Source: Hyphochytrium catenoides (Eukaryota > Sar > Hyphochytriomycetes > Hyphochytriales > Hyphochytriaceae). From it: a stretch of 59,359 nucleotides of DNA. The stretch lies in the NCBI GenBank assembly GCA_900088475.1, contig FLMG01000171.1, positions 1-59,359 of the forward strand, given 5' to 3'. The notes below the pieces were generated by a model. That model had not been told where the DNA came from and made no database searches. It worked only from the letters and a program-made list of their open reading frames with translations. Every line of letters begins with the position of its first letter. Position 1 is the stretch's first letter. A program made the position numbers and the translations under genes. Of this stretch, positions 58,801 to 59,359 are shown piece after piece.

Positions 58801-59359
58801 AAAAGTGGTGGAGAGTCAGGGGTAACCTGGGTCACTATCACTCAGCAGGTGGCGCTCAGTAAAAGCTTTGGAAATGCCTTTGCCGCTCTCGTTGCTCGCG
58901 GAGGAAATGCCGGCTCACTCCCTGCGTTGCTAGAAAGCAAAGGAGTTCATCACTCATTGTCCGCGGCTGTAAAGATTTGTCGACTTGTGCTTCTTCAGTC
59001 ATTCTTCCGCGGGCTGCACTCTGCTAGCAAGCAAGTGGTCAACTGCAATGCAGGTACAAACTTTCCTCAGGCTGTAAATTCATTGAAGACCTCCCGCTTT
59101 GAATTCTTCCTCCTCTTCGTTGGTATATGGACTGAAACTATTATGTTAGTTCGAAGGATTTTCCAGTTGATAGATCCACACCTGAAGCCATCTGAAATTG
59201 AGGAAGAGGCACTCTATGCGGAGTGCGAGGTGTCACTTGCCCGATTGACCGCGGTAAGTGCTAACTCCACTGTTTTTTTTTGTTCCCAATCCTGCTTCTC
59301 TACCCTATATTGCGTCGTCTGGTCCTTCTGCTTAGTGCTTGTCAGAGGGCATGTCTGAC
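55898..59359 (+). CDS. BTAF1: BTAF1/MOT1 TBP-associated ATPase, N-terminal part (partial)
   Basis: MOT1/BTAF1 is a Snf2-family ATPase that strips TBP from DNA; its N-terminal HEAT repeats grip TBP. Only that part is in the window. Exons: 55898-55991, 56081-56178, 56250-56355, 56429-56526, 56597-56867, 57015-57340, 57530-57808, 57994-58519, then coding to the window edge. Features: VRDVSCDVRRKVARQIGDIA and LRDKEWTVRLSAAFALSQVL (first HEAT pair), VERSKVQRRLFLVRIG (family R-x-x-x-Q-R-K-L-L), LFDPVWTSRHGALLGLRELL and MDRFNDF...VSPVREAAAQVLAIT, close to the human R-H-G-A and D-F/V-A-P-V-R-E-T segments, then ACWEVRHGAALCCKYML. The joint between 58519 and about 58612-58690 is unresolved: the best donor is phase 1, but the downstream frame (RATLSPYLSVGVSAKRQLAD) needs another phase. 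The 3' end and ATPase lie beyond the window. Confidence 0.85.

Overview
This is a nuclear fragment from an intron-rich, flagellated eukaryotic microbe. Almost every gene is split by short GT-AG introns, mostly about 55-250 bp, with pyrimidine-rich 3' ends and frequent CTAAC/CTGAC-like branch points. The gene content includes IFT88 (cilia), the valine/isoleucine enzyme dihydroxy-acid dehydratase, a CaMK-type kinase, an EF-hand phosphatase, an SH3-less PEX13 and a DgoK-DgoA fusion. This suggests a free-living protist or microalga, most likely of the SAR type (for example an ochrophyte or relative). The lineage is inferred and was not tested.

Layout. 0.5-2.8 kb (+): URI1-type prefoldin. 4.0-7.3 kb (+): dihydroxy-acid dehydratase. 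7.7-10.4 kb (-): class I histone deacetylase. 11.3-13.6 kb (+): Tudor-like/EF-hand protein. 14.0-18.8 kb (-): CAP-Gly/IQ/PPEF phosphatase with six EF-hands. 20.7-22.5 kb (+): UAP56/SUB2 helicase. 23.9-25.6 kb (+): CaMK-like kinase. 26.5-27.8 kb (+): coiled-coil protein. 27.9-30.8 kb (-): DgoK-DgoA bifunctional enzyme. 31.5-33.2 kb (+): snurportin-1. 33.4-33.7 kb (-): organellar ribosomal protein uS17. 34.4-35.3 kb (+): lipoyl-domain/KGD4 fusion. 35.4-36.6 kb (-): WDR83/MORG1. 37.2-37.8 kb (+): orphan single-exon gene. 37.8-42.2 kb: gene-poor island with decayed retroelement pieces. 42.2-43.5 kb (+): PEX13. 43.6-44.7 kb (-): glyoxalase II. 45.5-49.3 kb (-): IFT88. 51.9-54.0 kb (+): cyclophilin with a long N-terminal extension. 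55.9 kb to the window end (+): 5' part of a BTAF1/MOT1 gene.

The genes do not form a pathway. They are ordinary eukaryotic transcription units in divergent and convergent pairs; some convergent stop codons lie only about 80-160 bp apart. Themes are gene expression and RNA handling (URI1, HDAC, UAP56, snurportin, BTAF1), cilia and microtubules (IFT88, the CAP-Gly phosphatase, perhaps the coiled-coil protein), calcium signalling (phosphatase, kinase, Tudor/EF-hand protein) and organelle metabolism (DHAD, DgoK-DgoA, lipoyl/KGD4, uS17, PEX13, glyoxalase II).

The most unusual items are two domain fusions that I do not recall as described architectures. One is a small protein joining an E2-type lipoyl domain to the KGD4/MRPS36 adaptor of the 2-oxoglutarate dehydrogenase complex. 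The other is a CAP-Gly microtubule-binding module fused to a PPEF/RdgC-type phosphatase with six EF-hands. A 57-bp piece of a host exon with its splice donor is also duplicated 11.8 kb away between 14-bp inverted repeats.
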